64,000 nucleotides of DNA from assembly GCA_950097265.1 (NCBI GenBank), contig CATNDJ010000006.1, positions 11,767 to 75,766 of the forward strand, in the 5' to 3' direction. The notes under the pieces are model-generated. The model did not search any database. It saw nothing but the letters and a program-made list of their open reading frames with translations, and had not been told where the DNA came from. The translations under genes were made by a program, and so were the position numbers. This stretch comes from an uncultured Oscillibacter sp. GTDB taxonomy: Bacteria; Bacillota; Clostridia; Oscillospirales; Oscillospiraceae. Shown piece by piece: positions 53,914 to 62,875 of the stretch. The first letter of the stretch is position 1; each line of letters opens with the position of its first letter.

Positions 53914-53942
53914 TGGAAATCCGGAGGCCCGCGTGGTATCAT
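53914..53942 (+). promoter_or_regulatory. Promoter of the sensor kinase gene
   Basis: TGGAAA, 17-base spacer, TATCAT, 27 bp before ATG 53970. Confidence 0.45.
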
Positions 53943-53969
53943 GGATCTGAACGAAAGGAGGGCTGTCCC

Positions 53970-54005
53970 ATGGAAGCCGCGAAGCGCTCCCTGCGGGGCA
54001 AATGA
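53970..54005 (+). CDS. 11-codon leader ORF overlapping the kinase start, or the kinase N-terminus displaced by a frameshift
   Basis: ATG 53970 has the only good ribosome site here (GAAAGGAGGGCTGTCCC). It encodes MEAAKRSLRGK and stops at TGA 54003, overlapping ATG 54002 of the kinase (AAATGA). The basic peptide is exactly what one expects just before the first membrane segment of a YesM-type kinase. So either it is a coupling leader, or one A has been lost from the run and the real kinase starts at 53970. Confidence 0.5.
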   Translation: MEAAKRSLRGK

Positions 54006-55708
54006 CCTTTATCATTCTGCTGTGCTGGCTGCTGCCCATGCTGCTGGCGGCGGGGGCCCTGGGGGGCTACCTCAGCTTTGGCCTGGGCCGCCAGTCCCGG
54101 CGGGCCGTGGCCCAGCAGTTCCAGCTCAATCTCCAGATGGGGGCCGACCGGGTGGAGAGCGCCGTGGAGGCCAGCCGCCTGCCCTCCTACGATCCGGAGC
54201 TGCGGGAGGCCTGGACCCAGTACCGGCAGGAGGGGAATTACGCCCTGCTGTACCGCCGCTGCTCCTCCCTGTTCACCCGGCTCTACCAGTCGGACAGCCG
54301 CTTCCGCTACGCCGTGTTCTGTTTCTCCGACGACCCGGAGGGCCGGGCCATCGCCGTGGTCAACGGCAGCTCCGGCGCGTCGGAGCGCCAGGTGCGGGAG
54401 CGCTGGCGGGGCGATCTGCCCGCCGTGACGGAGCTGGCCTCCGGGCTGGACACCGCCGTGGGCTTCCTGGAGCGGGACGGTCAGATCTATTTGGTGCGCA
54501 ACCTGCTGGACTCCGGCTACCAGACCATCGGCGTGCTGGCCCTGGCGCTGAACCAGCCTTATTACTTCGAGGACCTGTCCCTGCTGAGCTGGGCGTCGGC
54601 GGTTTCGGTGGAGCTGGGGCCGGACACCCTCTTTCCCGTCAAGGGGGAGACCCCGCCGGAGGCCGGGGAAGGCGTGCTGGAGGCGTCGGTGAATAAGCGG
54701 GACTTCCTTCTGCGGGGCCGGGCGCTGGCGGACTACGACGCGCTGCTGGCGGGCTTCGGGGCCTACCGCTACATGCTGGGGGCTATGGCCCTGTCCCTGC
54801 TGCTGCTGCTGTTCACCTTCCGCTTCTTCCGGCGCAAGATCTCCCGGCCCATTCAGGCGCTGATGGCCGGGGCGGCGGACATCCAGGGGGGGCAGTGGGG
54901 CCGCCGGATCGACTGCCGGACGGGCAGCCGGGAATTTGAGTACCTCACCGCCTCCTTCAACCAGATGTCCGCCCAGCTGCAAAATCAGTTCGACTGCCTC
55001 TACCAGGAGGAGCTGGCCCGGCGTGACGCCCAGATCAAGGCCCTCCAGTCCCACATCAACCCCCACTTTCTGAACAACACCCTGGAGACCATCAACTGGC
55101 AGGCCCGGATCAGCGGGGACGCGAACGTCTCCAAAATGATCGAGGCCCTGTCCACCGTGCTGGACGCCGCCCTGGACCGGAAGGGGCGTCCCGAGGTTCG
55201 GCTCTCGGAGGAGATGACCTACGTCAACGCCTACCTCTACATCATCTCCCAGCGCTTCGGCAAGCGGCTCGCCGTGGACATTGACCTGCCGGACGCGCTG
55301 ATGGACTGCATGGTGCCCCGGCTCATCCTCCAGCCCGTCATTGAGAACGCCGTAGAGCACGGCATCGGCCCCGGGGGCACAGGCCGGGTGGCCCTGCGGG
55401 GTTATCTGAAAGAGAACTTTCTCATTTTAGAGATTGAGAACAACGGCGGCCTGTCTCCGGAAGATGAAGCCCATATCGCCCGGCTCCTCTCCCCGGACCA
55501 CGACATGGCGGCGGAGCCCTCGGGCAACATCGGCATCGCCAATGTGAACCAGCGCCTGCGCATCCTCTACGGGCCGGCGTGCGGCCTGTCCATTTTCCGG
55601 GGCGAGGGAAGCCTCGTCACCGCCCGCCTCACCGTGGCTCTCCCCCGGGAGGAGGGCGACGCCCGGGCTCCAGGCGGCCCTTCCGCCCCCTCCGGCCGGG
55701 AGGGATGA
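54002..55708 (+). CDS. YesM-type sensor histidine kinase
   Basis: 568 aa as read from ATG 54002, which lacks its own ribosome site (see the leader ORF at 53970). Membrane segments near residues 4-25 and 258-280 flank an extracytoplasmic sensor domain. HAMP follows (RKISRPIQALMAGAADI). The His_kinase domain has the phospho-His in LQSHINPHFLNNTLETI, and the ATPase has N-box VIENAVEHGIG and GIGIANVNQRLRILYG. It should sense an extracellular sugar and phosphorylate the YesN-type regulator at 59114, which is broken here. The C-terminal ~20 residues are Gly/Pro-rich. Confidence 0.9.
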   Translation: MTFIILLCWLLPMLLAAGALGGYLSFGLGRQSRRAVAQQFQLNLQMGADRVESAVEASRLPSYDPELREAWTQYRQEGNYALLYRRCSSLFTRLYQSDSRFRYAVFCFSDDPEGRAIAVVNGSSGASERQVRERWRGDLPAVTELASGLDTAVGFLERDGQIYLVRNLLDSGYQTIGVLALALNQPYYFEDLSLLSWASAVSVELGPDTLFPVKGETPPEAGEGVLEASVNKRDFLLRGRALADYDALLAGFGAYRYMLGAMALSLLLLLFTFRFFRRKISRPIQALMAGAADIQGGQWGRRIDCRTGSREFEYLTASFNQMSAQLQNQFDCLYQEELARRDAQIKALQSHINPHFLNNTLETINWQARISGDANVSKMIEALSTVLDAALDRKGRPEVRLSEEMTYVNAYLYIISQRFGKRLAVDIDLPDALMDCMVPRLILQPVIENAVEHGIGPGGTGRVALRGYLKENFLILEIENNGGLSPEDEAHIARLLSPDHDMAAEPSGNIGIANVNQRLRILYGPACGLSIFRGEGSLVTARLTVALPREEGDARAPGGPSAPSGREG

Positions 55709-55878
55709 CCTTGCCCTTTTTTGCCTCCGGTTGTCCCGCTCCCCTGCCTCTCCCCGCTTCCTCCCAAGAATATGCAAGAAATGGCAATTCCGGCTATTCG
55801 CCCCGGGCCCAAAAGGGTGTATGATGATATTGCACAAATGGAAGCGCGGAACGCGCGATGAATTATGGAGGTTTTGCT

Positions 55879-57216
55879 ATGAAACAGAAGAGATTTCTTG
55901 CCCTGCTCCTCGCCGCCGTGATGCTCACCGGCCTGCTGGCGGGCTGCGGTGGAAAATCGGGAGGAAGCGATTCCAGTTCGGGGAGCTCCGCGCCCTCTTC
56001 CGGCGGCCAGGACGCCGCAGAACCCGCCGCCGCCTCCGTGGAGCTGAACGTGGTCACCTCCTACGGCGGAGACGACGGCCACCGGAAGGACTATGAAAAC
56101 GCGGTCAAGGGCTATGAGGAAGCCACCGGGAACAAAATCCTGGACGCCTCCGCCACCTCCAACGAGGAGTGGAAGGCCAAGGTGCTGACCGACTTTGAGA
56201 CGGGCACGGAGCCCGACGTGCTGTTCTTCTTCACCAACGCCGACGCCGAGCCCATCGTGAAGGCGGGCAAGGTGGTGGACATCGCCACCATCCGGGCCGA
56301 CTACCCCGACTACGGCTCCAATATGCGCGATTCCATGCTGGCTGTGGCCTCCGACGGCAAAAACTACGCCGTCCCCTCCTCCGGTTTCTGGGAGAACATG
56401 TTTGTTAACACCAAGGTCCTCTCCGACTGCGGCGTGGCCGTCCCCGGACCGGACTACACCTGGGACCAGTTCCTGACGGACTGCCAGGCCATCAAGGACA
56501 AGGGCTATACCCCCATCGCCTGCTCGTTGTTCGAGGTGCCCCACTACTGGTTTGAGTTCTGCGTGATGAACAACGGCACCCTGGCCAATCAGCTGGACCT
56601 GCCCGCCTCCGCAGACGACGCCGCCGGGCAGAAGTGGGTGGCCGCCCTCAACGACATCAAGGACCTGTATGAAAAGGGCTTCTTCCCCGCCAACACCCTG
56701 ACCGCCACCGACGCCGAGACCGTCCAGCTCTTTGGAGACGGCGAGGCCGCCTTCCTCATCGACGGCTCCTGGAAGGTCACCCACTTTGTGGATAATTACC
56801 CTGAGCATCTGGATGAGTTCGCCATCTCCTATGTCCCCGCCAAGGGGGAGCGGAAGGCCAGCGAGGCCATCGGCGGCATCTCCATGGGCTACTTCATCAC
56901 GAAAAAGGCTTGGGACGACCCTGCCAAGCGGGAAGCCGCCGTGGAATTTGTCAAGCACATGACCTCTGACGAGGTGATGAGCACCTTTGTCACCACCGAG
57001 GTCACCGCCCTGAAAAACGGCGCCTCCCCCTCCGGCCTGAACGCGCTCCAGCAGTCCGCGGCGGACGCCAACGCCAACATCACCGGCGTGGTGGGAGCCG
57101 TCCAGGACACGGTGTCCAGCGAGTGCAAAACGGACCTGTTCGGCAATGTGCAGAACGTGGTCACGGGAGCCATGACCGCCGAAGACGCCGTCAACTCCGC
57201 CATCGCGTTGAACTGA
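55879..57216 (+). CDS. Sugar ABC transporter substrate-binding lipoprotein
   Basis: 445 aa, ATG 55879 after ATGGAGGTTTTGCT. Lipoprotein signal with lipobox LLAGC, then a Ser/Gly-rich tether. Family-1 binding protein features: FETGTEPDVLFFFTNADAEP, YAVPSSGFWENMFVNTKVL, YTWDQFLTDCQAI, GEAAFLIDGSWKV. Likely binds the disaccharide processed by the GH94 enzyme. Confidence 0.92.
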   Translation: MKQKRFLALLLAAVMLTGLLAGCGGKSGGSDSSSGSSAPSSGGQDAAEPAAASVELNVVTSYGGDDGHRKDYENAVKGYEEATGNKILDASATSNEEWKAKVLTDFETGTEPDVLFFFTNADAEPIVKAGKVVDIATIRADYPDYGSNMRDSMLAVASDGKNYAVPSSGFWENMFVNTKVLSDCGVAVPGPDYTWDQFLTDCQAIKDKGYTPIACSLFEVPHYWFEFCVMNNGTLANQLDLPASADDAAGQKWVAALNDIKDLYEKGFFPANTLTATDAETVQLFGDGEAAFLIDGSWKVTHFVDNYPEHLDEFAISYVPAKGERKASEAIGGISMGYFITKKAWDDPAKREAAVEFVKHMTSDEVMSTFVTTEVTALKNGASPSGLNALQQSAADANANITGVVGAVQDTVSSECKTDLFGNVQNVVTGAMTAEDAVNSAIALN

Positions 57217-57226
57217 TTCTTCGCTG

Positions 57227-57257
57227 AAAGGCCCCGCCCGGTGGGCGGGGCCTTTTT
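57227..57257 (+). terminator. Intra-operon terminator between binding protein and permease
   Basis: 13-bp stem aaaggccccgccc/gggcggggccttt, 3-base loop, T-run. Partial read-through would give more binding protein than permease, a common arrangement. Confidence 0.8.
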
Positions 57258-57287
57258 CCAAAACTACGGCAAAGGGAGTGACCGCGC

Positions 57288-58187
57288 ATGAACTCCAGCT
57301 CGACCCTGTATAAAAAGAAAGGCCCGCTGGTGGTCTTTCTGGTCCCGGCCTTCGCGTTTTTGATCCTGTACCTCTACTATCCCTTCCTGCAAAACATCGT
57401 CAACAGCTTCTCCGACATCACCGGCCTGGGCACCCCCGCCCAGGGGCTGAACGACCCCTGGTGGGCCAACTACACGGAACTGTTCACGGACCCGGCCCTG
57501 CGCACCGCCCTGAAAAACACGATGATTCTCACAATCTGCACCGTGGTCTTCCAGGTGGGCGTCGCCCTCATCCTGGCCCTGCTGGTGGACTCCATCCGGG
57601 TGGGCGCCCAGCTGTTCCGCACGCTGTACTTCTTCCCCATCGTCATCTCCGCCACCGCCCTGGGTTTGATGTTCAATTTGATCTTCCTGTACAACGGCGG
57701 CATGCTCAACCAGCTCTTAACGAACCTGGGATTCATCTCGGAAAACGTCGACTGGAAGGACACAAACCACTTCCTGGCCACCATGCTCACTCCCGTCATG
57801 TGGCAGTACGTGGGCTTCTACTTCGTCATCCTGGTCACCGGGCTGAACAACATCCCCTCCGACCTCTACGAGGCCGCCGCCCTGGACGGCTGCGTGGGAC
57901 TGGACAAAGTGCGCTACATCACCCTGCCCCTGCTGCGCAATGTGCTCTGTACCTGTCTGGTGCTGGCCATCACCGGGGCGCTGAAGGTGTTCGACCTGCC
58001 CTGGGTCATGTTCGGGGCGGGCATGCCCCAGGAACAGGGCTGGCTCACGGGCACCTACATGTATCACCAGACCTTCAACCGGGGCAACGTGGACTACGGC
58101 TCCGCCATTGCCATGCTGATCGTGGTGCTGGGGGTCGTGCTGTCCAACGTGGCCAACCGGGTGTTCAAGCCTCAAAACGACCTGTAA
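57288..58187 (+). CDS. Sugar ABC transporter permease (MalF/UgpA type)
   Basis: 299 aa, ATG 57288 after AAAGGGAGTGACCGCGC. Six membrane segments (first PLVVFLVPAFAFLILYLYY), and the EAA loop LYEAAALDGCVGLDKVRYITLP. Partner of the next permease; no ATPase gene in this operon. Confidence 0.92.
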   Translation: MNSSSTLYKKKGPLVVFLVPAFAFLILYLYYPFLQNIVNSFSDITGLGTPAQGLNDPWWANYTELFTDPALRTALKNTMILTICTVVFQVGVALILALLVDSIRVGAQLFRTLYFFPIVISATALGLMFNLIFLYNGGMLNQLLTNLGFISENVDWKDTNHFLATMLTPVMWQYVGFYFVILVTGLNNIPSDLYEAAALDGCVGLDKVRYITLPLLRNVLCTCLVLAITGALKVFDLPWVMFGAGMPQEQGWLTGTYMYHQTFNRGNVDYGSAIAMLIVVLGVVLSNVANRVFKPQNDL

Positions 58188-58201
58188 AGGGGGAAAGCGC
58201 C

Positions 58202-59059
58202 ATGAGAAAAAAGATAACGCCCGCCAAGGCGTGCACCTACGTCGTGCTGACCGCCTGGGCGCTGACCACCCTCTACCCCTTCGTGTGGGTCATTTTGAAC
58301 TCCTTCCGGGAAAAGGGGCTCATCCGAAAGGACTCCTTCTCCGTCCCCCTGCCCGGGAAGGGCTTCACCATGGGGAACTACGCCAAGGCCATGGACCGCT
58401 TCGACTTTGGAAACGCCTACTTCAACAGCCTGATCGTATCCATCTCCGTCACCATCGCCGTGGTCATTCTGGCGGGGCTGGCGGCCTACGGGCTGGTGCG
58501 CTACCGCTTTAAGCTGCGGGGGCTGTGCTACAGCCTGATTATGGCCGGGATGATGTTCCCGGTGTTCTCCACCATCATTCCGGTGTTCCGCATGGAGGCC
58601 GCCTGGGGCATCGCCAGCAGCGGCAGCCGCTGGCTGAGCCTGCTGGCCGTCATCCTGCCTCAAATTGCGGGCAATCTGTGCTTCGCCACCATCGTGCTGA
58701 TGGGCTTCATCGAGTCCGTGCCCATCGAGCTGGAGGAGAGCGCCTACATGGACGGCTGCCACGTGTTTCAGGTGTATTTCCATATCATCATGCCTGCGGC
58801 CAAGCCCTCCTTCGCCACGGTGGCCATCTTCTCCTTCCTGTGGAGCTACAACGACCTGTTCACCCAGAATTTCTTCCTCCGGGTACCCAGGGAAAAGACC
58901 ATTACCCTTCTGCTCAACGAGATCAGCTCCCAGGCGGGGGTGGACTACGGGCTGATGGCCGCCTCGGTGGTGCTGATCGTCATTCCAGTGATGGTAGTGT
59001 ATGTCCTTCTGCAAAAGCACATCATCAAGGGTTTGACGGCGGGGGCCATCAAGGGGTAA
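58202..59059 (+). CDS. Sugar ABC transporter permease (MalG/UgpE type)
   Basis: 285 aa from ATG 58202 after AAGGGGGAAAGCGCC; the frame is open far upstream but overlaps the other permease. Six membrane segments and the EAA loop ELEESAYMDGCHVFQVYFH. Completes the importer of the GH94 locus. Confidence 0.92.
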   Translation: MRKKITPAKACTYVVLTAWALTTLYPFVWVILNSFREKGLIRKDSFSVPLPGKGFTMGNYAKAMDRFDFGNAYFNSLIVSISVTIAVVILAGLAAYGLVRYRFKLRGLCYSLIMAGMMFPVFSTIIPVFRMEAAWGIASSGSRWLSLLAVILPQIAGNLCFATIVLMGFIESVPIELEESAYMDGCHVFQVYFHIIMPAAKPSFATVAIFSFLWSYNDLFTQNFFLRVPREKTITLLLNEISSQAGVDYGLMAASVVLIVIPVMVVYVLLQKHIIKGLTAGAIKG

Positions 59060-59062
59060 CCC

Positions 59063-59091
59063 TTGCGTTCCCAGTTCTTTCCTGCTATGAT
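59063..59091 (+). promoter_or_regulatory. Promoter of the response regulator gene
   Basis: TTGCGT, 17-base spacer, TATGAT, about 22 bp before GTG 59114. The regulator thus had its own promoter just past the permease stop. Confidence 0.6.
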
Positions 59092-59113
59092 GAAGCCAGG
59101 GGGGGTGAGGACC

Positions 59114-59575
59114 GTGTATAAGGTGGTGCTGGTGGACGACGAGGCCCTGATTGTAGAGGGCCTTCGGAAAGTGGTGGACTGGGCGGGCCATAACTGCCTG
59201 GTGGCCGCCGCCGCCTCCGACGCCGTATCCGGCGCCCGGGCCATCCGGGAACACCGCCCGGATATCCTGTTCACAGATATCAAAATGCCCGGGGAGGACG
59301 GCTTGACCATGCTGGCGGGGCTGAAGGGGGAGTTCCCCCGGATGCAGATCGCGGTGCTCACCGGCTACCGGGACTTCGAGTACGCCCAGCGGGCCATCCG
59401 GCTGGGCGTGGCCCGATTCCTGCTCAAGCCCTCCAAAATGGATGAGCTGGAGGAAGCCCTGGACTACATGACCGGCGTCCTGGACCGTCTGCCCCAGGGG
59501 AAGCGGGAAGACGCCCCCCAGGAACAGGGTGATATATGCTCTAAGCGACTTGTTAATTCACTGATTTTTCGGTGA
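59114..59575 (+). pseudogene. YesN-type response regulator, truncated by a mobile element
   Basis: GTG 59114 starts a receiver domain: VLVDDEALIVEGL (acidic pocket), phospho-Asp in PDILFTDIKMPGEDGL, switch Thr in VLTGYRDFEYAQRA and Lys in FLLKPSKMDELEEAL. About 135 residues are native; from GDICSKRLVNSLIFR onward the frame reads into element DNA and stops at 59575. The linker and C-terminal AraC-type DNA-binding domain expected in YesN proteins are missing, and they do not reappear before 64000. The kinase-regulator pair is probably non-functional unless the rest lies beyond the window. Confidence 0.88.
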
Positions 59576-59601
59576 TAGACGAGGGCAGCTTAGAGCATAT
59601 T
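59532..59601. repeat. Left-end inverted repeat of the recombinase element
   Basis: Arms ATATGCTCTAAG (59532-59543) and CTTAGAGCATAT (59590-59601), a perfect 12-bp pair 46 bp apart. It begins exactly where homology to the response regulator ends. Confidence 0.75.
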
Positions 59602-59623
59602 TCATTTTGAGGAGGTCTGTGCT

Positions 59624-60877
59624 ATGGCAAAAACCAAGATTGCGCTGCTGTACGAGAGGTTGAGCCGTGACGATGAACTGCAAGGGGCGAGTTTTTCAAT
59701 CCAACCAACGATCTATGGATTCTCATTCTACTGGAAAAAACTGCTGGAATATGCAGAGGAACGCCAAGCTGAGTTTTTCACAGTGGCATTGGGGGAAGAT
59801 TTCCTGAAAGAAGTGTGCCATATTGATGTAACTGCGGAAGAAGAGGCGCCAGGGCTGCCAAGATGGAAAGTCAATCCACCGAAGCGAGCTGTCTATCTGC
59901 TGGCGGATTTTCAAAGCAGCGGCAGCGTTTTGCGAAAGGGGAAAGGAAAGTACACGCCTGTTCCAGCCTGCTTTATGGAAATAACGGAACATTTTTACGC
60001 CGCGTGCAGGAGCCGCTATAATGGGGAACGGACGATAAAGTCCAAAAAATTTACAGTAGAACGGTTTTTACTGCACCTGGAGCAGAAAGGGATACAGAAG
60101 ATTGGAGAAATGCAGGACGCGGATATAACCAGCTTTCTGAGTACGATGACGGGGTGGTCTCCAAGGACCGTTGCCACATCAATTACAAATCTGCGGCAAT
60201 TTTTGGGATTTCTCTACCAGGAAAAGTATACCAAAAACAATTTCTCGAAATTTATTCCAACGGTTTCTCATGGAAGAGATGGACGTCTGCCCAATGTGTG
60301 GTCACAGGAATCTGTGCAAAAAATGCTGGATTCCATTGACCGGGCAAATCCAATCGGCAAACGGGATTACGCTATTCTGCTTATGGTGACACAACTCGGA
60401 CTGCGTGACAGCGACATCCAAAATCTGAAATTTGAGAATTTACTTTGGAAAGAATGCCGCATCCGCCTCATCCAGACAAAGACAAGGCGTACTTTGGAGT
60501 TGCCGTTAAGCGAAGAAATTGGTAGCGCAATCATTGATTATCTGAAGTATGGGCGTCCAAAGCAGGATTCCTCAGATTATGTATTTGTCCGTCACTGCGC
60601 TCCATATGGAAAATGCGGCAACTACTACCACATTATGAGGAGACGTTTAGCAAAGGCTGGCGTCCCATTCGACCGGGATAAGCCCCGTGGCCTGCATACG
60701 CTGCGTCATACATTGGCCACCCGTCTGCTGGAACAGGATATCCCTGTGCAGACCATATCTGAAATTTTAGGACACGCCCATGTCGGCTCAACGAAGGTTT
60801 ATTTGCAGGTGGATCTGGAGGGGTTGCGGAAATGCGCAATGAACCCCGATGAGGTATTTGCCGATGCTGACGAGTAA
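59624..60877 (+). CDS. Tyrosine recombinase (RitA-like) with a serine-recombinase-like N-terminus
   Basis: 417 aa, ATG 59624 after TGAGGAGGTCTGTGCT. From about residue 27 it is a tyrosine recombinase: SAM-like core-binding domain (~120-215), then catalytic Arg in TQLGLRDSDIQNL, LHTLRHTLATRLL, GHAHVGSTKVYLQ with the nucleophile Tyr. Residues 1-21 (MAKTKIALLYERLSRDDELQ) are instead the hallmark start of large serine recombinases of TnpX/TndX type, including the Ser of ERLSRDD. The protein thus looks like an in-frame chimera, with the join between residues 22 and 30. Confidence 0.85.
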   Translation: MAKTKIALLYERLSRDDELQGASFSIQPTIYGFSFYWKKLLEYAEERQAEFFTVALGEDFLKEVCHIDVTAEEEAPGLPRWKVNPPKRAVYLLADFQSSGSVLRKGKGKYTPVPACFMEITEHFYAACRSRYNGERTIKSKKFTVERFLLHLEQKGIQKIGEMQDADITSFLSTMTGWSPRTVATSITNLRQFLGFLYQEKYTKNNFSKFIPTVSHGRDGRLPNVWSQESVQKMLDSIDRANPIGKRDYAILLMVTQLGLRDSDIQNLKFENLLWKECRIRLIQTKTRRTLELPLSEEIGSAIIDYLKYGRPKQDSSDYVFVRHCAPYGKCGNYYHIMRRRLAKAGVPFDRDKPRGLHTLRHTLATRLLEQDIPVQTISEILGHAHVGSTKVYLQVDLEGLRKCAMNPDEVFADADE

Positions 60878-61856
60878 GAAGGAACAGGAATTTTGTTTCA
60901 CAGGCCCCCTTGCCGGAGTTATATCACATTTCTTTGAAGATATGAGGTTGTCTGGACGGGTATATAACGCTGAAGGATATTTTTTACGGCATCTGGCTCA
61001 TGACGCTGAGAAAGCAGGCCTTGATACAAACTGCATGACAAAAGAATTTGTGGAAGCATGGTGCCAAAAACGGGAATATGAAAGCCACAAGACTTGGAGC
61101 AACCGGGTCATTGTGATCCGTAAACTTGCGGATTATATGGATCTGCGGGGGATGAGCGTTTACAAACCTTCCATTGTGATTCCGGCAAAGCCATCTGATT
61201 TTACACCGCATATCTACACAACTTTTGAATTAAAACGGATTTTTGAGCAGGCCGATTTGCTCCCATTTTATACAAACTGTCCCAACAGAGGTCCCGTTGC
61301 CTCACTGCTGTTCCGTATGCTTTATGGCTGTGGACTGCGAATCTCTGAGGCGTTGGGTCTGACCATGCGGGATGTGGACTTGGAGAGCGGCGTTCTGACT
61401 ATATGCAACAGCAAATTTGGGAAAAACCGCTATGTACCCATGTCCCCAACACTGACCGAACGATGCAGACAGTATGCCGCGTGTACCAGAAATGGTGTGC
61501 CGGAGAACGCTCCGTTTTTCCCAGCGCCGGATGGCGGACACTATTCCAAGAGAGCGATCCATGGCACATTCCGGCGTATTCTTGAAAATGCCGGGATTCC
61601 CTGCACCGGGCAGGGGCCTCGTATCCATGACTTCAGACACACATTTTCCGTTCATTGTCTCAAAAAATGGATATTGGCCGGGAAAGATATGAATGCTGCC
61701 CTCCCTGTACTTTCCGCCTATTTGGGACATAAAGATCTCAGCGGGACTCAGGGTTATTTGAGATTGACCGCGGATATGTACCCCGACATAATAAGGACAA
61801 TGGAGCTGCGGTTTGGCGATGTTGTGCCAGGAGGGGAAACCGATGAAGAAAGCTGA
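60864..61856 (+). CDS. Tyrosine recombinase (RitB-like)
   Basis: 330 aa, ATG 60864 with GAGGT 9 nt upstream, inside the 3' end of the previous gene (14-bp overlap). Catalytic residues are intact: Arg in YGCGLRISEALGL, Lys region NSKFGKNRYVP, IHDFRHTFSVHCL, LGHKDLSGTQGYLRL with the nucleophile Tyr. Second of the trio; in RIT elements all three are thought to act together. Confidence 0.9.
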   Translation: MLTSKKEQEFCFTGPLAGVISHFFEDMRLSGRVYNAEGYFLRHLAHDAEKAGLDTNCMTKEFVEAWCQKREYESHKTWSNRVIVIRKLADYMDLRGMSVYKPSIVIPAKPSDFTPHIYTTFELKRIFEQADLLPFYTNCPNRGPVASLLFRMLYGCGLRISEALGLTMRDVDLESGVLTICNSKFGKNRYVPMSPTLTERCRQYAACTRNGVPENAPFFPAPDGGHYSKRAIHGTFRRILENAGIPCTGQGPRIHDFRHTFSVHCLKKWILAGKDMNAALPVLSAYLGHKDLSGTQGYLRLTADMYPDIIRTMELRFGDVVPGGETDEES

Positions 61857-62871
61857 CTTTCCCAAGGCAGTTTCGGATTTCCTGAGTGTCTACCTGCCAT
61901 CCCAGCGCAATTTCAGCAAAAATACAATCTCTTCCTACTGTGATACGATGAAGCTGTTCCTGCGCTATTGCGTGGAAGAAAAAGGCTGCGCCATTGAACG
62001 GCTCACCCTGAAACAGGTAAACCGTGCTTTCGTTCTTTCCTTTATGACCTGGTTAGAGAGGGCACGTCATTCGTCCGCATCCACTTTGAACCAACGGCTT
62101 GCCTGCATCCATACCTTCTTTCGATTTGTACAGATGTCCTACCCGGAAGTGCTTGACCAGGCCCAGCAGATCCTGTCCATCCCGTTTCGAAAAAAAACTG
62201 TCCCCGCCATTGGTTATCTCAACGCTGACGATATTAAAATCCTCCTGTCTCAACCGAACAGACACACCCGCAGCGGACGGCGTGATCTTGCGCTCCTTAG
62301 CCTCCTGTACGATTCCGGCGCCCGTGTCCAGGAGCTGGCTGACCTGACAGTTGCCTCCATACGGCTGGAGGCTCCAGCCCAAGTAACTTTGCTGGGAAAG
62401 GGAAGCAAAGTCCGTGTGGTGCCATTGATGAAACATACAGTTCAGCTTCTCCAGGGCTACTTTGCCGAAAATCACTTGGATATGCCCCACAAGCTCCAAT
62501 ATCCTCTGTTTACAAACCAGCGGAATGAAAAACTCACCCGCGCTGGAATCTGTTATATCCTGAAAAAGTATGCGATACTGGCAAATAAATCTCATGAACA
62601 CTTCCCTGATCCAAAATCCGTTACACCCCATATTTTGCGCCACTCAAAGGCGATGCACCTTTTGGAAGCCGGCGTTAATATTATCTATATCCGTGATATT
62701 CTCGGCCATGTCGATGTTTCCACCACCGAGGTCTATGCCCGCGCTAACATGGCCATGAAGCAGGCGGCTCTGGAGAAGGTGTCCCATATTTCTTCCTGTG
62801 AACTCCCTTCTTGGGCTACTGATTCCTCTTTGCTCGACTGGCTGGATTCCTTTAACAAGTCTCTACGCTGA
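61843..62871 (+). CDS. Tyrosine recombinase (RitC-like)
   Basis: 342 aa, ATG 61843 after CAGGAGGGGAAACCG, again overlapping the previous gene by 14 bp. Core-binding domain ~10-95 (NTISSYCDTMKLFLRYC). Catalytic Arg in YDSGARVQELADL, Lys in LLGKGSKVRVVPL, PHILRHSKAMHLL, LGHVDVSTTEVYA with Tyr. Third of the trio, ending 5 bp before the right-end inverted repeat. Confidence 0.9.
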   Translation: MKKADFPKAVSDFLSVYLPSQRNFSKNTISSYCDTMKLFLRYCVEEKGCAIERLTLKQVNRAFVLSFMTWLERARHSSASTLNQRLACIHTFFRFVQMSYPEVLDQAQQILSIPFRKKTVPAIGYLNADDIKILLSQPNRHTRSGRRDLALLSLLYDSGARVQELADLTVASIRLEAPAQVTLLGKGSKVRVVPLMKHTVQLLQGYFAENHLDMPHKLQYPLFTNQRNEKLTRAGICYILKKYAILANKSHEHFPDPKSVTPHILRHSKAMHLLEAGVNIIYIRDILGHVDVSTTEVYARANMAMKQAALEKVSHISSCELPSWATDSSLLDWLDSFNKSLR

Positions 62872-62875
62872 TTTA

